From assembly GCF_003999975.1 (NCBI RefSeq), contig NZ_RJAC01000012.1:1-64000 (forward strand): a stretch of 64,000 nt of DNA, written 5' to 3'. Positions 34,441 to 43,444 of the stretch are shown in pieces. This DNA is from Actinoplanes solisilvae (lineage in GTDB: Bacteria > Actinomycetota > Actinomycetes > Mycobacteriales > Micromonosporaceae). Numbering within the stretch: position 1 is the first letter of the stretch; each line of letters begins with the position of its first letter. The position numbers were made by a program, and so were the translations under genes. The notes under the pieces were generated by a model. That model worked only from the letters and a program-made list of their open reading frames with translations, made no database searches and was not told where the DNA came from.

Positions 34441-35337
34441 TCAGGACGGAGCCGGCCAGTCGTCGACCAGCCACCGCAGCATCTCGGGCAGGACCTCCAC
34501 CGCACTGAAGTGGGCGGCGTCCTCCTGGATCTGAATCTCCGCGTAGGGAACGTGCGCGGCCAGGTAGCGCGCGTGGCTCACCGGGGAGAAGTTGTCGTCC
34601 GCGCCGTGCCAGAGCAGCACCGTGCCGGTGATGTCGCGCAGGTCGAAGCCCCACGCCGACCGGAACGCGAAGACGTCGTCGACCCAGCCGAACGGGCCCT
34701 GACTGAGCGCCTCCCGATAGGTGGCGGTCAGCAGCTGACGGATCATGACGTCGTCGGTGACCCGGAGATCGGGAGCGGTCATCTCCAGTCGCAACAGGTC
34801 CACCATGCTGTCCGGGTTGCGCCGGGCGCGGTCGGCCTGCAGGCGGAGGCGTTCGACATACCTCGGCCAGTCGTTGTCGGCGGCCTCGTACTCGCGGACG
34901 TTGGCGTCCGTCATGCCGTTGAGCCAGTCGAGACCGGGTGCGTCCGACGGTGCGATGCCGACGAGGACGCCGGTTCGTCTCACCCGATCGGTCAGTCTGG
35001 CCGCGGCGGCCAGGGCATGCGGCCCGCCGCCCGAACGGCCGACGACCGCGAACGTGTCGATGCCCAGGTGGTCGGCGATCGCGGCGATGTCCCCGGCCGC
35101 GTCGGCCACGCTTCGCTTCTCCTGACGGGTGGATCCGCCGTACCCGGGCCGGTCGTAGCTGATGAGCCGCACGCCGAGACGGTAGAGAACGCCCGTGCGA
35201 GGTTTCGGTCCGAGCCGGCTGCCGGGGGTGCCGTGCAGGAGAAAGACGGGGGAGCCGTGCAGGTCCCCGGTCTCCTCGAAGGTGAGATCCCGGCCGTCGG
35301 AAGCCCTGGCCACGCGTTGGGTGCCGGCCTCGCCCAT
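34441..35337 (-). CDS. Alpha/beta hydrolase
   Basis: 298 aa from ATG 35337 (GGGAGGGC upstream). Oxyanion motif FLLHGTPGSR near residue 34, YDRPGYGGS near 62, nucleophile elbow VVGRSGGGPHA (Ser near 101), acid in LLWHGADDNFSP and His in EDAAHFSAVE near the end. Substrate unknown; proline iminopeptidase-like and esterase roles are both possible. Confidence 0.88.
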   Translation of the reverse strand: MGEAGTQRVARASDGRDLTFEETGDLHGSPVFLLHGTPGSRLGPKPRTGVLYRLGVRLISYDRPGYGGSTRQEKRSVADAAGDIAAIADHLGIDTFAVVGRSGGGPHALAAAARLTDRVRRTGVLVGIAPSDAPGLDWLNGMTDANVREYEAADNDWPRYVERLRLQADRARRNPDSMVDLLRLEMTAPDLRVTDDVMIRQLLTATYREALSQGPFGWVDDVFAFRSAWGFDLRDITGTVLLWHGADDNFSPVSHARYLAAHVPYAEIQIQEDAAHFSAVEVLPEMLRWLVDDWPAPS

Positions 35338-35708
35338 TAAAAGCCCTCCCGCGCCTGGCGGCCGTCGTGCTCGGCTGACCGCTCTCTATTCTCGATACTC
35401 TCGATCTTGGGAGTCCACGATGGAAGTGAGTCACTTCGTCGGTAGGGCTCGCCAGATCTCAGCACGCCACGCCCTTCCCCGGAACACCCCTACCCTGATT
35501 GTGGCACTCGCGGCTTTTGTGAGGGTGAATTTCCGGCGCGTCACGTGACTACCTACCGTACGAGACGAGAGGTGTCAGAGGTTCGAAAACCCGGGCGTGT
35601 TTGGCAATCGTGTTGTGTTTGCGCGCCATCCGAAACGGGACGGCAGGCCGGGCGGCGGGCGTGGCATGCTGCGGGCGTCCCACGGACCGACCACGTCGGA
35701 GGCTGCCC
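35338..35708. other. Gene-poor interval with one doubtful 42-codon frame
   Basis: No supported gene. An ATG at 35420 opens a 42-aa frame (MEVSHFVGRARQISARHALP onwards, stop at 35548) without a good ribosome site. The DNA is slightly less GC-rich than its surroundings. The region just before 35709 has GGAGG, serving the next gene. Confidence 0.4.
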
Positions 35709-35948
35709 ATGCCCGTGCCCGTGAACCTCGACGCCCTGCTCGACGAACCCTTCCGTGACACGCCGCTGACCGACCTGGTCAACGCCCCCGTCTCCGCCCT
35801 CTCCGGCGTCAGCGACGAGGAGGCCCAGGGCCTCAGCCTCGCGTTCGGCATCAACACGATCGGCGACCTGGCCGCCAACGACTTCGTCCGCGCCGCGGTG
35901 GCGATCGCGCGCATGGCCGAGGTGGCGGCTACCGCACCCCGCCCATGA
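35709..35948 (+). CDS. Small helix-hairpin-helix-like protein
   Basis: 79 aa from ATG 35709 (GGAGG 8 nt upstream). A short helical protein with the turn GVSDEEAQGLSLAFGINTIG, reminiscent of an HhH DNA-binding fold. Its last 20 bp overlap the end of the convergent peptide transporter gene. Confidence 0.65.
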   Translation: MPVPVNLDALLDEPFRDTPLTDLVNAPVSALSGVSDEEAQGLSLAFGINTIGDLAANDFVRAAVAIARMAEVAATAPRP

Positions 35949-37380
35949 GCCGCTTGAGCATCGGCGTCAACGCCAGCAGAGTGCCACCGAGCACGATCGC
36001 CACGACACCGAGGATGCCGAAGTAGGCGACCTCGTCGTCGGCGTTGTAGTAGCCGGCGAGCTCTCCGGACAGCGCGGTCCCGAGAGCGACCGACAGGAAG
36101 AACAGGGCCACCATCTGCGTACGGAACGCCTCGGGCGCGAGTTTCGTGGTGACCGACAGGCCCACTGGCGAGAGCAGCAGCTCGGCGATCGTGAAGACGA
36201 GCAGAATTCCGGCCAGGCCGAGCAGCGGCACCTTGGTCGTCATCGCGAACGGCAGGAACAACAGGAACGCCACGCCCATGATCGCGGTGCCGGCGGCGAA
36301 CTTGACCGGGGTCGACGGCTGACGGTCACCGAGCCGCGTCCACAACGTGGCGAACACGCCGGCCAGGATGATGATGAACACCGGGTTGATCGACTGGACC
36401 CAGGAGACGGGGAACTCCCAGCCGCCCAGGTTCCGGTCGAGGCGCGTGTCCGAATAGATCGTGATCACCGTGAACTGTTGCTGGTAGAGCGACCAGAACG
36501 CGGCGCTGGCGATGAACATCGGGATGAACGCGAGCACCCGCCGCCGCTCGACGACGTTGATCCGGTGGCTGGTCAGGATCACCACGAAGTAGGCGACGGC
36601 CGCGACGATGCTGAGCACGATCACGATGTCGGACAGCCGGTCCGCCGGCAGCGCCCCGGTCAGGGCCAGCACGACGATCACGATCACGACGGCCGCGGCG
36701 ATGCCGTAGACCATCGGGCGCCGGTTGGCCGGCAGCGGGTTGGCGACGTGGTTCGCGTTCGCCGGCAGACGTTTACGGCCCAGCGCGTACTGGGTCAGAC
36801 CGATCGCCATGCCCACCGCGGCCAGCCCGAAGCCGTAGTGGAAGCCGATTTCCTCCTGCAGCAGCCCGGTGAGCAGCGGACCGACGAGCGCGCCCAGGTT
36901 GATGCCGAGATAGAAGATCGAGAAGCCCGCGTCGCGCCGCTCGTCGCCCTCCCGGTAGAGCCCGCCGACCAGCGTGGTCGCGGTCGCCTTGACACCGCCG
37001 CTGCCCAGCGCGACCAGGATCAGGCCGACCGTCACGCCGAGCACGCCCGGGATGACCGCGAGCCCGATGTGCCCGGCCATGACCAGGATCGCGCTGCCGA
37101 ACAGCACCTTTTCGGGGCCGAAGAGCCGGTCCGACAACCAGGCGAAGATCACCGTCGAGAGATAGACCGAGCCGCCGTACGCCCCCACGATGCCGGCCGC
37201 CGTGCCCTGGTTGATCCCGAGACCGCCGCGGTCCGCCTCGTAATAGAGGTAGATCAGCAGGATGCCCTGCATGCCGTAGAACGAGAACCGTTCCCACAGC
37301 TCGACGCCGAAGAGATTGGCCAGCGGCCGCGGCTGTCCGAAGAAGCTGCGGTCCTGTTGTTCCGTCTGCGCAGCGGTCAT
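35929..37380 (-). CDS. POT/PTR-family proton-coupled peptide transporter
   Basis: 483 aa from ATG 37380. The POT signature VELWERFSFYGMQGILLIYL is at residues ~25-45, followed by GAYGGSVYLSTVIFAWLSDR and FSIFYLGINLGALVGPLLTG. About 14 helices are expected. It imports di- and tripeptides with protons (DtpT-like). Monocistronic, divergent from the aldehyde dehydrogenase. Confidence 0.93.
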   Translation of the reverse strand: MTAAQTEQQDRSFFGQPRPLANLFGVELWERFSFYGMQGILLIYLYYEADRGGLGINQGTAAGIVGAYGGSVYLSTVIFAWLSDRLFGPEKVLFGSAILVMAGHIGLAVIPGVLGVTVGLILVALGSGGVKATATTLVGGLYREGDERRDAGFSIFYLGINLGALVGPLLTGLLQEEIGFHYGFGLAAVGMAIGLTQYALGRKRLPANANHVANPLPANRRPMVYGIAAAVVIVIVVLALTGALPADRLSDIVIVLSIVAAVAYFVVILTSHRINVVERRRVLAFIPMFIASAAFWSLYQQQFTVITIYSDTRLDRNLGGWEFPVSWVQSINPVFIIILAGVFATLWTRLGDRQPSTPVKFAAGTAIMGVAFLLFLPFAMTTKVPLLGLAGILLVFTIAELLLSPVGLSVTTKLAPEAFRTQMVALFFLSVALGTALSGELAGYYNADDEVAYFGILGVVAIVLGGTLLALTPMLKRLMGGVR

Positions 37381-37438
37381 GGCCTGCGAATACCCGCGAG
37401 CCGTAGCGCCGAAAAGAGACGTGGACCATGCTGTGGGC

Positions 37439-38866
37439 GTGGAAACCGAACTCTTCATCGGCGGCAAATGGGTCCCCGCGTCCTCCGGCAACCGTTTTGA
37501 GGTGATCGACCCGGCGACCGGTGACGTCATCGCCTCGGTCGCGGACGGCGGTGAGGCCGACGCGATCGCCGCCGTCGACGCGGCGGCCGAGGCGGGCGCG
37601 GCGTGGGCGGCGACCCCTCCCCGCGTACGGGGTGAGGCGCTGCGCCGCGCCTGGGAGCTGATGACCGAGCGGGCCGACGAGCTCGCGAAGCTGATCAGCC
37701 TCGAGAACGGCAAGGCCCTCGTGGACGCCAAGGGCGAGGTGACGTACGCGGCCGAGTTCTTCCGCTGGTTCGCCGAGGAGGCCGTGCGCGGCGACGGCCT
37801 GGTCGCGACCGCCCCGTCCGGCGCCAACCGCATCCTCGTCGTGCGTCAGCCCGTCGGCGTCTGCGTGCTGGTCACCCCGTGGAACTTCCCGGCCGCGATG
37901 GCCACCCGCAAGATCGGCCCGGCGCTCGCGGCCGGCTGCACAGTCGTGCTCAAACCGGCCAGCGACACCCCGCTGACCGCACTGGCCATGGTCGCGATCC
38001 TGGCCGAGGCGGGAGTGCCCTCCGGCGTCGTGAACGTGCTGCCCTCGCGCAGCTCGGGCAAGGTCGTTTCGCGGATGCTGCGCGACGCCCGGGTGCGCAA
38101 GCTGTCGTTCACCGGTTCGACCGAGGTCGGCCGCATCCTGCTGGCCCAGGCGGCCGACAACGTCGTGAACACGTCGATGGAGCTCGGCGGCAACGCCCCG
38201 TTCGTGGTCTTCGCCGACGCCGACCTCGACGCCGCGATCGAGGGGGCCCTGATCGCGAAGATGCGCAACGGCGGCGAGGCCTGCACGGCGGCGAACCGCT
38301 TCTACGTCGAGTCGTCGATCGCCGGCGAGTTCTCGCGCCGCCTGTCGGCCCGCATGTCGGCGCTGCGCGTCGGCCCCGGCACCGACGAGCAGACCCAGGT
38401 CGGCCCGCTGGTCAACGAGGACACCGTGGCCAAGGTCGACGCGCTGGTGCGCGGCGCGATCGAGGCCGGTGCCACGGCCGAGACCGGCGGCGCCCGGCCC
38501 GAGGGTCCCGGCTACTACTACCCGCCGACGGTGCTGACCGGGGTCGCCTCCGACGCGGCGATCCTGCGCGAGGAGATCTTCGGCCCGGTCGCCCCCGTCG
38601 TGACCTTCACCGGCGAGGACGAGGCCGTCCGTCTGGCCAACGACACCGAGTACGGCCTGGTGGCGTACGTCTACACCGGCGACCTGGCCCGGGGCCTGCG
38701 GGTCAGCGAGGCGATCGAGGCCGGCATGGTCGGGCTCAACCGAGGGCTGGTCAGCGACCCGGCCGCGCCGTTCGGCGGCGTCAAGCAGAGCGGCATCGGC
38801 CGTGAGGGCGGCCACGAGGGACTGCTCGAATACCTCGAATCGAAATACATCGCCGTCAACTGGTGA
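37439..38866 (+). CDS. gabD: NAD(P)-dependent succinate-semialdehyde dehydrogenase
   Basis: 475 aa from GTG 37439. ALDH motifs: VTPWNFPAAMATRKIGPALA near residue 143, FTGSTEVGR, catalytic Glu in MELGGNAPF and catalytic Cys in GGEACTAANRF near 280. C-terminal GGVKQSGIGREGGHEGLLEY is typical of SSADH. It oxidises succinate semialdehyde to succinate in GABA breakdown; no GABA transaminase is adjacent, so related aldehydes are possible. Confidence 0.88.
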   Translation: METELFIGGKWVPASSGNRFEVIDPATGDVIASVADGGEADAIAAVDAAAEAGAAWAATPPRVRGEALRRAWELMTERADELAKLISLENGKALVDAKGEVTYAAEFFRWFAEEAVRGDGLVATAPSGANRILVVRQPVGVCVLVTPWNFPAAMATRKIGPALAAGCTVVLKPASDTPLTALAMVAILAEAGVPSGVVNVLPSRSSGKVVSRMLRDARVRKLSFTGSTEVGRILLAQAADNVVNTSMELGGNAPFVVFADADLDAAIEGALIAKMRNGGEACTAANRFYVESSIAGEFSRRLSARMSALRVGPGTDEQTQVGPLVNEDTVAKVDALVRGAIEAGATAETGGARPEGPGYYYPPTVLTGVASDAAILREEIFGPVAPVVTFTGEDEAVRLANDTEYGLVAYVYTGDLARGLRVSEAIEAGMVGLNRGLVSDPAAPFGGVKQSGIGREGGHEGLLEYLESKYIAVNW

Positions 38867-38911
38867 TTGAGGGTTGTTCAGGGCCCGCCTGGAGCTGCAC
38901 TCAGCCGCAGG

Positions 38912-39472
38912 TCAGGAAGCCTGGTCTCCACCGCCCTGAACAATCCTCACCTTCTTACCCATTCGCACGATCGGAACGGGGGCGCCGCCGCGGGCGTCCT
39001 CGATCCGGTTGATCTCCTCGAAGCCGTAGCTGCGATAGAGCGGCTCGCCCGACATGGTCGCCATCAATTCGAGCCGGGTGTAGCCCTCGGCCGCGGCGGC
39101 CCGTTCGCAGAGCCCGAGAATCATCCGCCCCACGCCGCGCCGCGCGAAGTCGGGATGGGTATACATCGCGCGCACCTTGGCCGGGTCGGTGGCCGGGTCG
39201 AGCAGCGCGATGTCCCGCTGCGTCGAGTGGTCACCGCCGTAGAGGGTCGCCCGCCGGCTCCACCCGCCGCACCCGGCCAGCGCCCCGTCGAGCTCGATCA
39301 CGAAGTAGGTGCCGTCGTCGATGAGCTGCGTGTCCAGCCCCATGATCGCCGTACTGCTCCTGATCTGATCATCGTCCAGGAACGCCTTCGACAGTTCCGC
39401 GATCGCCAGATCGATCAGTTCCCGCAGTGCCCCGACGTCGTCCCGCGTCGCCACCCGGCTGCTCAGCCCCAT
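38912..39472 (-). CDS. GNAT-family N-acetyltransferase
   Basis: 186 aa from ATG 39472 (GGGAGGA upstream). Motif A is MYTHPDFARRGVGRMILGLCERAAAAEG (read in two parts, about 110-135), followed by LELMATMSGEPLYRSYGFEE. A putative small-molecule acetyltransferase. Convergent with gabD. Confidence 0.85.
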   Translation of the reverse strand: MGLSSRVATRDDVGALRELIDLAIAELSKAFLDDDQIRSSTAIMGLDTQLIDDGTYFVIELDGALAGCGGWSRRATLYGGDHSTQRDIALLDPATDPAKVRAMYTHPDFARRGVGRMILGLCERAAAAEGYTRLELMATMSGEPLYRSYGFEEINRIEDARGGAPVPIVRMGKKVRIVQGGGDQAS

Positions 39473-39964
39473 CGAACCATCCTCCCGCACTCCATACACT
39501 CAGAGATCAAAGCCGACCGTACGGGGTGGGGGAAGCCCGCGAATTCGCCGGCGCGGGTCGTTGCCGAGCCCTCACGCCGGCGTCGCGGTCGTCCTCGCGC
39601 TCCCCGCAGCGCGGCATCATTTGTCGGGCGTGGACCGCCGTCGCCTGATTTGGCGGTTTATGCCGCCCTGTCGGCGGAGCGGGTTCGCCGTTCGGCCGGG
39701 ATGGCATCGGCCGTTCGGCGTGGCGAGGGGCGGCGCGGCGGGCCGAGCGGCGGGCCGAAAGGAAAGGGAATCGAAACGCTGACCTGCGAAGATCAAGTTT
39801 TTCTGTACCGACTGTGATGTAAAGGTGCTCACGGACGGGAAATGAACTATTTTTCTCTCCGGCCCCGTACCCCCTGTCGGATGCACCCGGGTCTACCCGA
39901 TACTTGGTCGGCCCATTCGGAGCCTTCGACAGGTCGAGCTTCATCGGAGAGGACGCACCCCCCA
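39473..39964. promoter_or_regulatory. Long 5' region of the sugar-binding lipoprotein gene
   Basis: 492 bp without a supported gene. It contains a near-perfect inverted repeat, CGCCGTTCGGCCG (39686-39698) with CGGCCGTTCGGCG (39708-39720), and an AT-richer stretch at 39787-39860. That stretch is the likely promoter zone of the gene at 39965, with a long untranslated leader. GGAGAGG precedes the ATG. Confidence 0.45.
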
Positions 39965-41119
39965 ATGCGCAAGAGACTGTTGGCTATCGCCGCCGTCGGC
40001 CTGATGGCGACGGCCACCATGACTGCGTGTGACGACTCCGGTGATTCCGGTGACACCGGTAACGACAGCGGCAGCACCAGCACCGGCAGCGGCAAGGCAC
40101 GCGTCGGCGTGATCTTCCCCGACACCGAGAGCTCGACCCGCTGGGCCAACGAGGACCCCAAGTATCTCGAGGCTGCTCTGAAGGCGGCCAAGATCCCGGT
40201 CGAGATGCAGAACGCCAACGGCGACCGGGCCAAGTTCGTCCAGATCGGCGAGTCGATGATCAACAGCGGCGTGAAGGTGCTGATCATCGCGAACCTCGAC
40301 TCCGTCAGCGGCAAGGCCGTCCTCGACAAGGCCCGGGCCAAGAAGGTCCCCACGATCGACTACGACCGGCTCACCCTCAACGGCGGCGCCGACTACTACG
40401 TGAGCTTCGACGGCAACGAGGTCGGCCGGCAGCAGGCGTGGGGCCTGATCAAGTGCCTGAAGGCCAAGAAGGCCGAGAACCCGCTGATCGCGCAGCTCAA
40501 CGGCTCCCCGGCCGACAACAACGCGACGCTGTTCAAGGCCGGCTACGACGAGCCGCTGAACGAGAAGTACGACGAGGCCACCTACCGCAAGGGCCCCGAG
40601 CAGTGGGTGCCGGAGTGGAAGGACGACGAGGCCGAGAAGATCTTCACGCAGATGCTGGGACAGGCGCCCGACATTCGCGGTGTCCTCGCGGCCAACGACG
40701 GCATGGGCAACGCGGTCATCAAGGTGCTGCGCAAGCACAAGCTGAACGGTGTCGTCCCGGTCACCGGCCAGGACGCCACGCTCGAAGGTCTGCAGAACAT
40801 CCTGACCGGCGAGCAGTGCATGACGGTCTACAAGGCCGTGAAGGCCGAGGCCACGGCCGCGGCAAACCTCGCGATCGAGCTGTTCAACGGCAAGAAGCCC
40901 GAGGTCGGTCCCACCATCAAGGACCCGGAGTCCGGCGCCTACGTGCCGTTCGAGAGCCTGAAGCCGACGTCGATCTTCCGCGAGAACATCAACGACGTCG
41001 TGCCGAGCTTCGTCCCCGAGAACAAGCTCTGCGTCGGCAAGTACCTGGCCCTCTGCAAGCAGTACAAGGTCGGCTCGTACGCCAAGGCGAAGTCGAGCGA
41101 CGACGACGAACAGCAGTAA
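39965..41119 (+). CDS. Sugar ABC transporter binding lipoprotein (ChvE/XylF type)
   Basis: 384 aa from ATG 39965. Lipoprotein signal with the lipobox TMTAC (Cys near residue 22) and a Ser/Gly/Asp linker. The periplasmic-binding-protein-1 fold follows: GVIFPDTESSTRWANED, SGVKVLIIANLDS, FDGNEVGRQQAWGL and GVLAANDGMGNAVIKVL. It resembles ChvE/XylF (xylose, glucose, galactose). No ATPase or permease is nearby, so it is an orphan or serves a transporter elsewhere. A strong terminator follows. Confidence 0.9.
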   Translation: MRKRLLAIAAVGLMATATMTACDDSGDSGDTGNDSGSTSTGSGKARVGVIFPDTESSTRWANEDPKYLEAALKAAKIPVEMQNANGDRAKFVQIGESMINSGVKVLIIANLDSVSGKAVLDKARAKKVPTIDYDRLTLNGGADYYVSFDGNEVGRQQAWGLIKCLKAKKAENPLIAQLNGSPADNNATLFKAGYDEPLNEKYDEATYRKGPEQWVPEWKDDEAEKIFTQMLGQAPDIRGVLAANDGMGNAVIKVLRKHKLNGVVPVTGQDATLEGLQNILTGEQCMTVYKAVKAEATAAANLAIELFNGKKPEVGPTIKDPESGAYVPFESLKPTSIFRENINDVVPSFVPENKLCVGKYLALCKQYKVGSYAKAKSSDDDEQQ

Positions 41120-41132
41120 GCGGTAGCTGAGC

Positions 41133-41164
41133 AAAGGGCCAGGCGGTGATCCGCCTGGCCCTTT
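41133..41164. terminator. Strong bidirectional terminator
   Basis: AAAGGGCCAGGCGG pairs perfectly with CCGCCTGGCCCTTT: a 14-bp stem with a TGAT loop. It lies 13 bp after the lipoprotein stop and 4 bp before the stop of the convergent oxidoreductase, and has A and T runs on the two sides. Confidence 0.9.
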
Positions 41165-41168
41165 CGCG

Positions 41169-42188
41169 TCAGGCCAGCAGTTCCTTCACGCGAGGCAGCA
41201 CCCGGGTGCCGTAGAGCTCGATCGCGCTCATCATCTTCTCGTGGGGCAGAGTGCCCACCGAGTACTTCAGGTCGAAGCGCTGAATGCCCAGTTCCTGCAC
41301 CGTACGGGCGATCTTCTGGGCGACCGTCTCGGGCGAACCGGCGTGCCAGGCCCCGTCGCGCACGTCGATCTCGAAGCGGTCGCGGCTCAGCGGCGGCCAG
41401 CCCCGCTCGCGACCGATGCGGTTGAGCATGTTGCGCGCGTGCGGCCAGAGCGTCTCGATCGCCTCCTCGTCGGTCTCGGCGACGAACCCGGGGCAGTGCA
41501 CGGCGACCGGCTGCTGCGGCTGCTCGAACTCCTCGAGGGCGCGATGGTAGAGCTCGACGTAGGGCGCGAACCGCACAGGCTCGCCGCCGATGATCGCCAG
41601 GACCAGCGGCAGGCCGTGCCGGGCGGCACGGACCACCGACTCCGGACTGCCGCCCACGCCGATCCACGTACGGATGTGGCCGGACTCGGTCTTGGGATAG
41701 ACCTGCTGGTCGGTCAGCGGTGGGCGGACCGTGCCCGACCAGGTCACCGGGCCCTCGTCGAGGAGCTTGACCATGAGGTCGGCCTTCTCCTCGAACAGCT
41801 TCTCGTAGTCGTGCAGGTCGAAGCCGAACAGCGGGAACGACTCGGTGAACGACCCGCGGCCCAGGATGATCTCGGCGCGGCCGCGCGAGACCGCGTCGAG
41901 CGTGGCGAACCGTTCGAAGACGCGCACCGGGTCGTCCGAGCTGAGCACGGTGACCGCGGTGCCGAGCTTGATGCGCTCGGTACGCGCCGCGATGGCGGCC
42001 AGCACGATCTCGGGGGCGGAGACCGCGAAGTCGTCGCGGTGGTGCTCGCCGAGGCCGAAGCCGTCGACCCCGACCCGCTCGGCGAGCACCGCCTGCTCGA
42101 TCACGTCGCGGATCACTTGTGCGTACGGAAGTCTCTTTCCGTCGCTGCCGGCGGTGACGTCGCCGAACGTGTTGAGTCCGAATTCCAC
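41169..42188 (-). CDS. LLM-class flavin-dependent oxidoreductase
   Basis: 339 aa from GTG 42188. A luciferase-like TIM barrel: GLGEHHRDDFAVSAPE near residue 45, IKLGTAVTVLSSDDPVRV, LGRGSFTESFPLFGFDL and IGVGGSPESVVRAARHG. It resembles FMN-dependent LLM proteins of the Atu2307/SP_0267 type. Substrate unknown. Confidence 0.88.
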   Translation of the reverse strand: MEFGLNTFGDVTAGSDGKRLPYAQVIRDVIEQAVLAERVGVDGFGLGEHHRDDFAVSAPEIVLAAIAARTERIKLGTAVTVLSSDDPVRVFERFATLDAVSRGRAEIILGRGSFTESFPLFGFDLHDYEKLFEEKADLMVKLLDEGPVTWSGTVRPPLTDQQVYPKTESGHIRTWIGVGGSPESVVRAARHGLPLVLAIIGGEPVRFAPYVELYHRALEEFEQPQQPVAVHCPGFVAETDEEAIETLWPHARNMLNRIGRERGWPPLSRDRFEIDVRDGAWHAGSPETVAQKIARTVQELGIQRFDLKYSVGTLPHEKMMSAIELYGTRVLPRVKELLA

Positions 42189-42482
42189 CAGGTGATCTTA
42201 GAATGAGAGTTGATGCAGCTCAAAGCCGCTGTCCGGGGCCGGTGCGAGGACGGCCTCACCGGCATTTCGGGGTAACGGCGGGGCTGACGGGGGACACGAA
42301 ACCACCCGTCACCCTTCAGGCCGCGCTGCACCTTGATCGTCGCGCCGCCGCTGCGGTTGACCACCCACGTGATCCGGACCGAGTCGCCGCGGTGTTGCGG
42401 GGAGGAAGCCGTGACACGGAACCAGCTTTCTCCGTCACCGCATGGCAAACGAAACGGTCCCCAACGGCGTGCCGGTCTTCAC
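42189..42482 (-). pseudogene. Probable frameshifted small gene downstream of smpB
   Basis: A GTG at 42482 overlaps the smpB stop (GTGA) and reads KTGTPLGTVSFAMR before TGA at 42435-42437. From 42437 on, the next frame reads GDGESWFRVTASSPQHRGDS, then RITWVVNRSGGATIKVQRG, an amphipathic beta-rich sequence that looks like real protein. Joining the frames near 42440 gives one ORF of about 65-95 aa. It may be a recent frameshift or a sequencing error. No tmRNA was found here. Confidence 0.4.
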
Positions 42483-42964
42483 CGAGAGGTGCGGCCTTTC
42501 AGGCGTCGACCCATTTCCCGGGCGATCTCGTTCTTGGCGTCGCGCTCGGCCAGCACCTGGCGTTTGTCGTACGACTTGAGGCCGCGCGCCAGCCCGAGCT
42601 CGACCTTGGCCCAGCCCTCGTTGAAATACATCGAGAGCGGCACCAGGGTGAGCCCGTTGCCGTCGCGGAGCTGAGCGAGGATCTTGAGGATCTCGGTCTT
42701 GTGCAGCAGCAGCTTGCGGGTGCGGCGCGGCACGTGGTTGGTCCAGCTGCCGTAGCCGTACTCCGCGATGTGCAGGCCGTAGAGCATGATCTCGCCCTCG
42801 TGCTCCTGGGCGAACGCGTCGACCAGCGACGCCCGGCCCTCGCGCAGCGACTTCACCTCGGTTCCGGCCAGCACGATGCCCGCCTCGTACGTCTTGAGGA
42901 CGGCGTAGTCGTGCCGCGCCTTCTTGTTCGAGGCGATCAACTTGCGTCCGGTCTCCCTGCTCAC
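42479..42964 (-). CDS. smpB: SsrA-binding protein SmpB
   Basis: 161 aa from GTG 42964. Family motifs: IASNKKARHDYAVLKTYEAGIVLAGTEVKSLR (in parts), SWTNHVPRRTRKLLLHKTEI and LVPLSMYFNEGWAKVELGLARG, ending with the basic tail that enters the ribosomal decoding site. It carries tmRNA to stalled ribosomes. The ssrA gene, often close by, is not in the window. Confidence 0.97.
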   Translation of the reverse strand: MSRETGRKLIASNKKARHDYAVLKTYEAGIVLAGTEVKSLREGRASLVDAFAQEHEGEIMLYGLHIAEYGYGSWTNHVPRRTRKLLLHKTEILKILAQLRDGNGLTLVPLSMYFNEGWAKVELGLARGLKSYDKRQVLAERDAKNEIAREMGRRLKGRTSR

Positions 42965-42979
42965 GGGGAGAGATTAGCT

Positions 42980-43243
42980 TTACGGCACGGGACGGCGCAT
43001 CGAATAAGTGACGCTGCTGAGCCGGTGGGGCTCGTTGTGCACGTGCATGGCGGCCCGGTCGTAGGCCTGCCAGCCGGCCGCGCCCGCCCGGTTGAGGTGG
43101 CGCAGGTCGTCGTAGCGCTCGTCGGTGCCCCAGCGCAGCGTGCCGCCGGGGTGGTGGAAGGTGGCGGTCCAGTCCATGAACCGGTCGGCCCCGAGCGTGC
43201 CGGCGGCGCGGTATTCGAGCCGCGCGTATTCCCAATTGGTCAC
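42980..43243 (-). CDS. Hypothetical small protein
   Basis: 87 aa from GTG 43243 (the frame is open upstream to 43324). The pattern VTNWEYARLEYRAAG, then TFHHPGGTLRWGTDERYDDLRHLNRAGAAGWQAYDRA, resembles DUF4177-type small proteins that start with WEY and contain a G-W turn. It lies 15 bp upstream of smpB and is probably co-transcribed. Confidence 0.65.
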   Translation of the reverse strand: MTNWEYARLEYRAAGTLGADRFMDWTATFHHPGGTLRWGTDERYDDLRHLNRAGAAGWQAYDRAAMHVHNEPHRLSSVTYSMRRPVP

Positions 43244-43444
43244 CCGCAGGATTATGCCGAAATGGTCGTGCTCGCCGCGACCTGACCGCTTGGGCCGACG
43301 ATTCCCTACATGTCGGGCCATCATGGACGAAGGTGGCGAGGATCACCCCTGAGATAACCCTGAGTGTCCGACAGAGGTCTTCTGGTGGTCACGCGCACAG
43401 GATTACGCTCCGCCAAGTTCGCACCACGATTCGGGGGGATCGGG

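Noticed and set aside
35420..35548. 42-aa open frame in the gap before the HhH-like gene
   Set aside because: No good ribosome site and no recognisable protein pattern; kept only as a remark.
42189..42478. tmRNA (ssrA) gene next to smpB
   Set aside because: No CCA end, T-arm or tag-peptide frame could be found on either strand.
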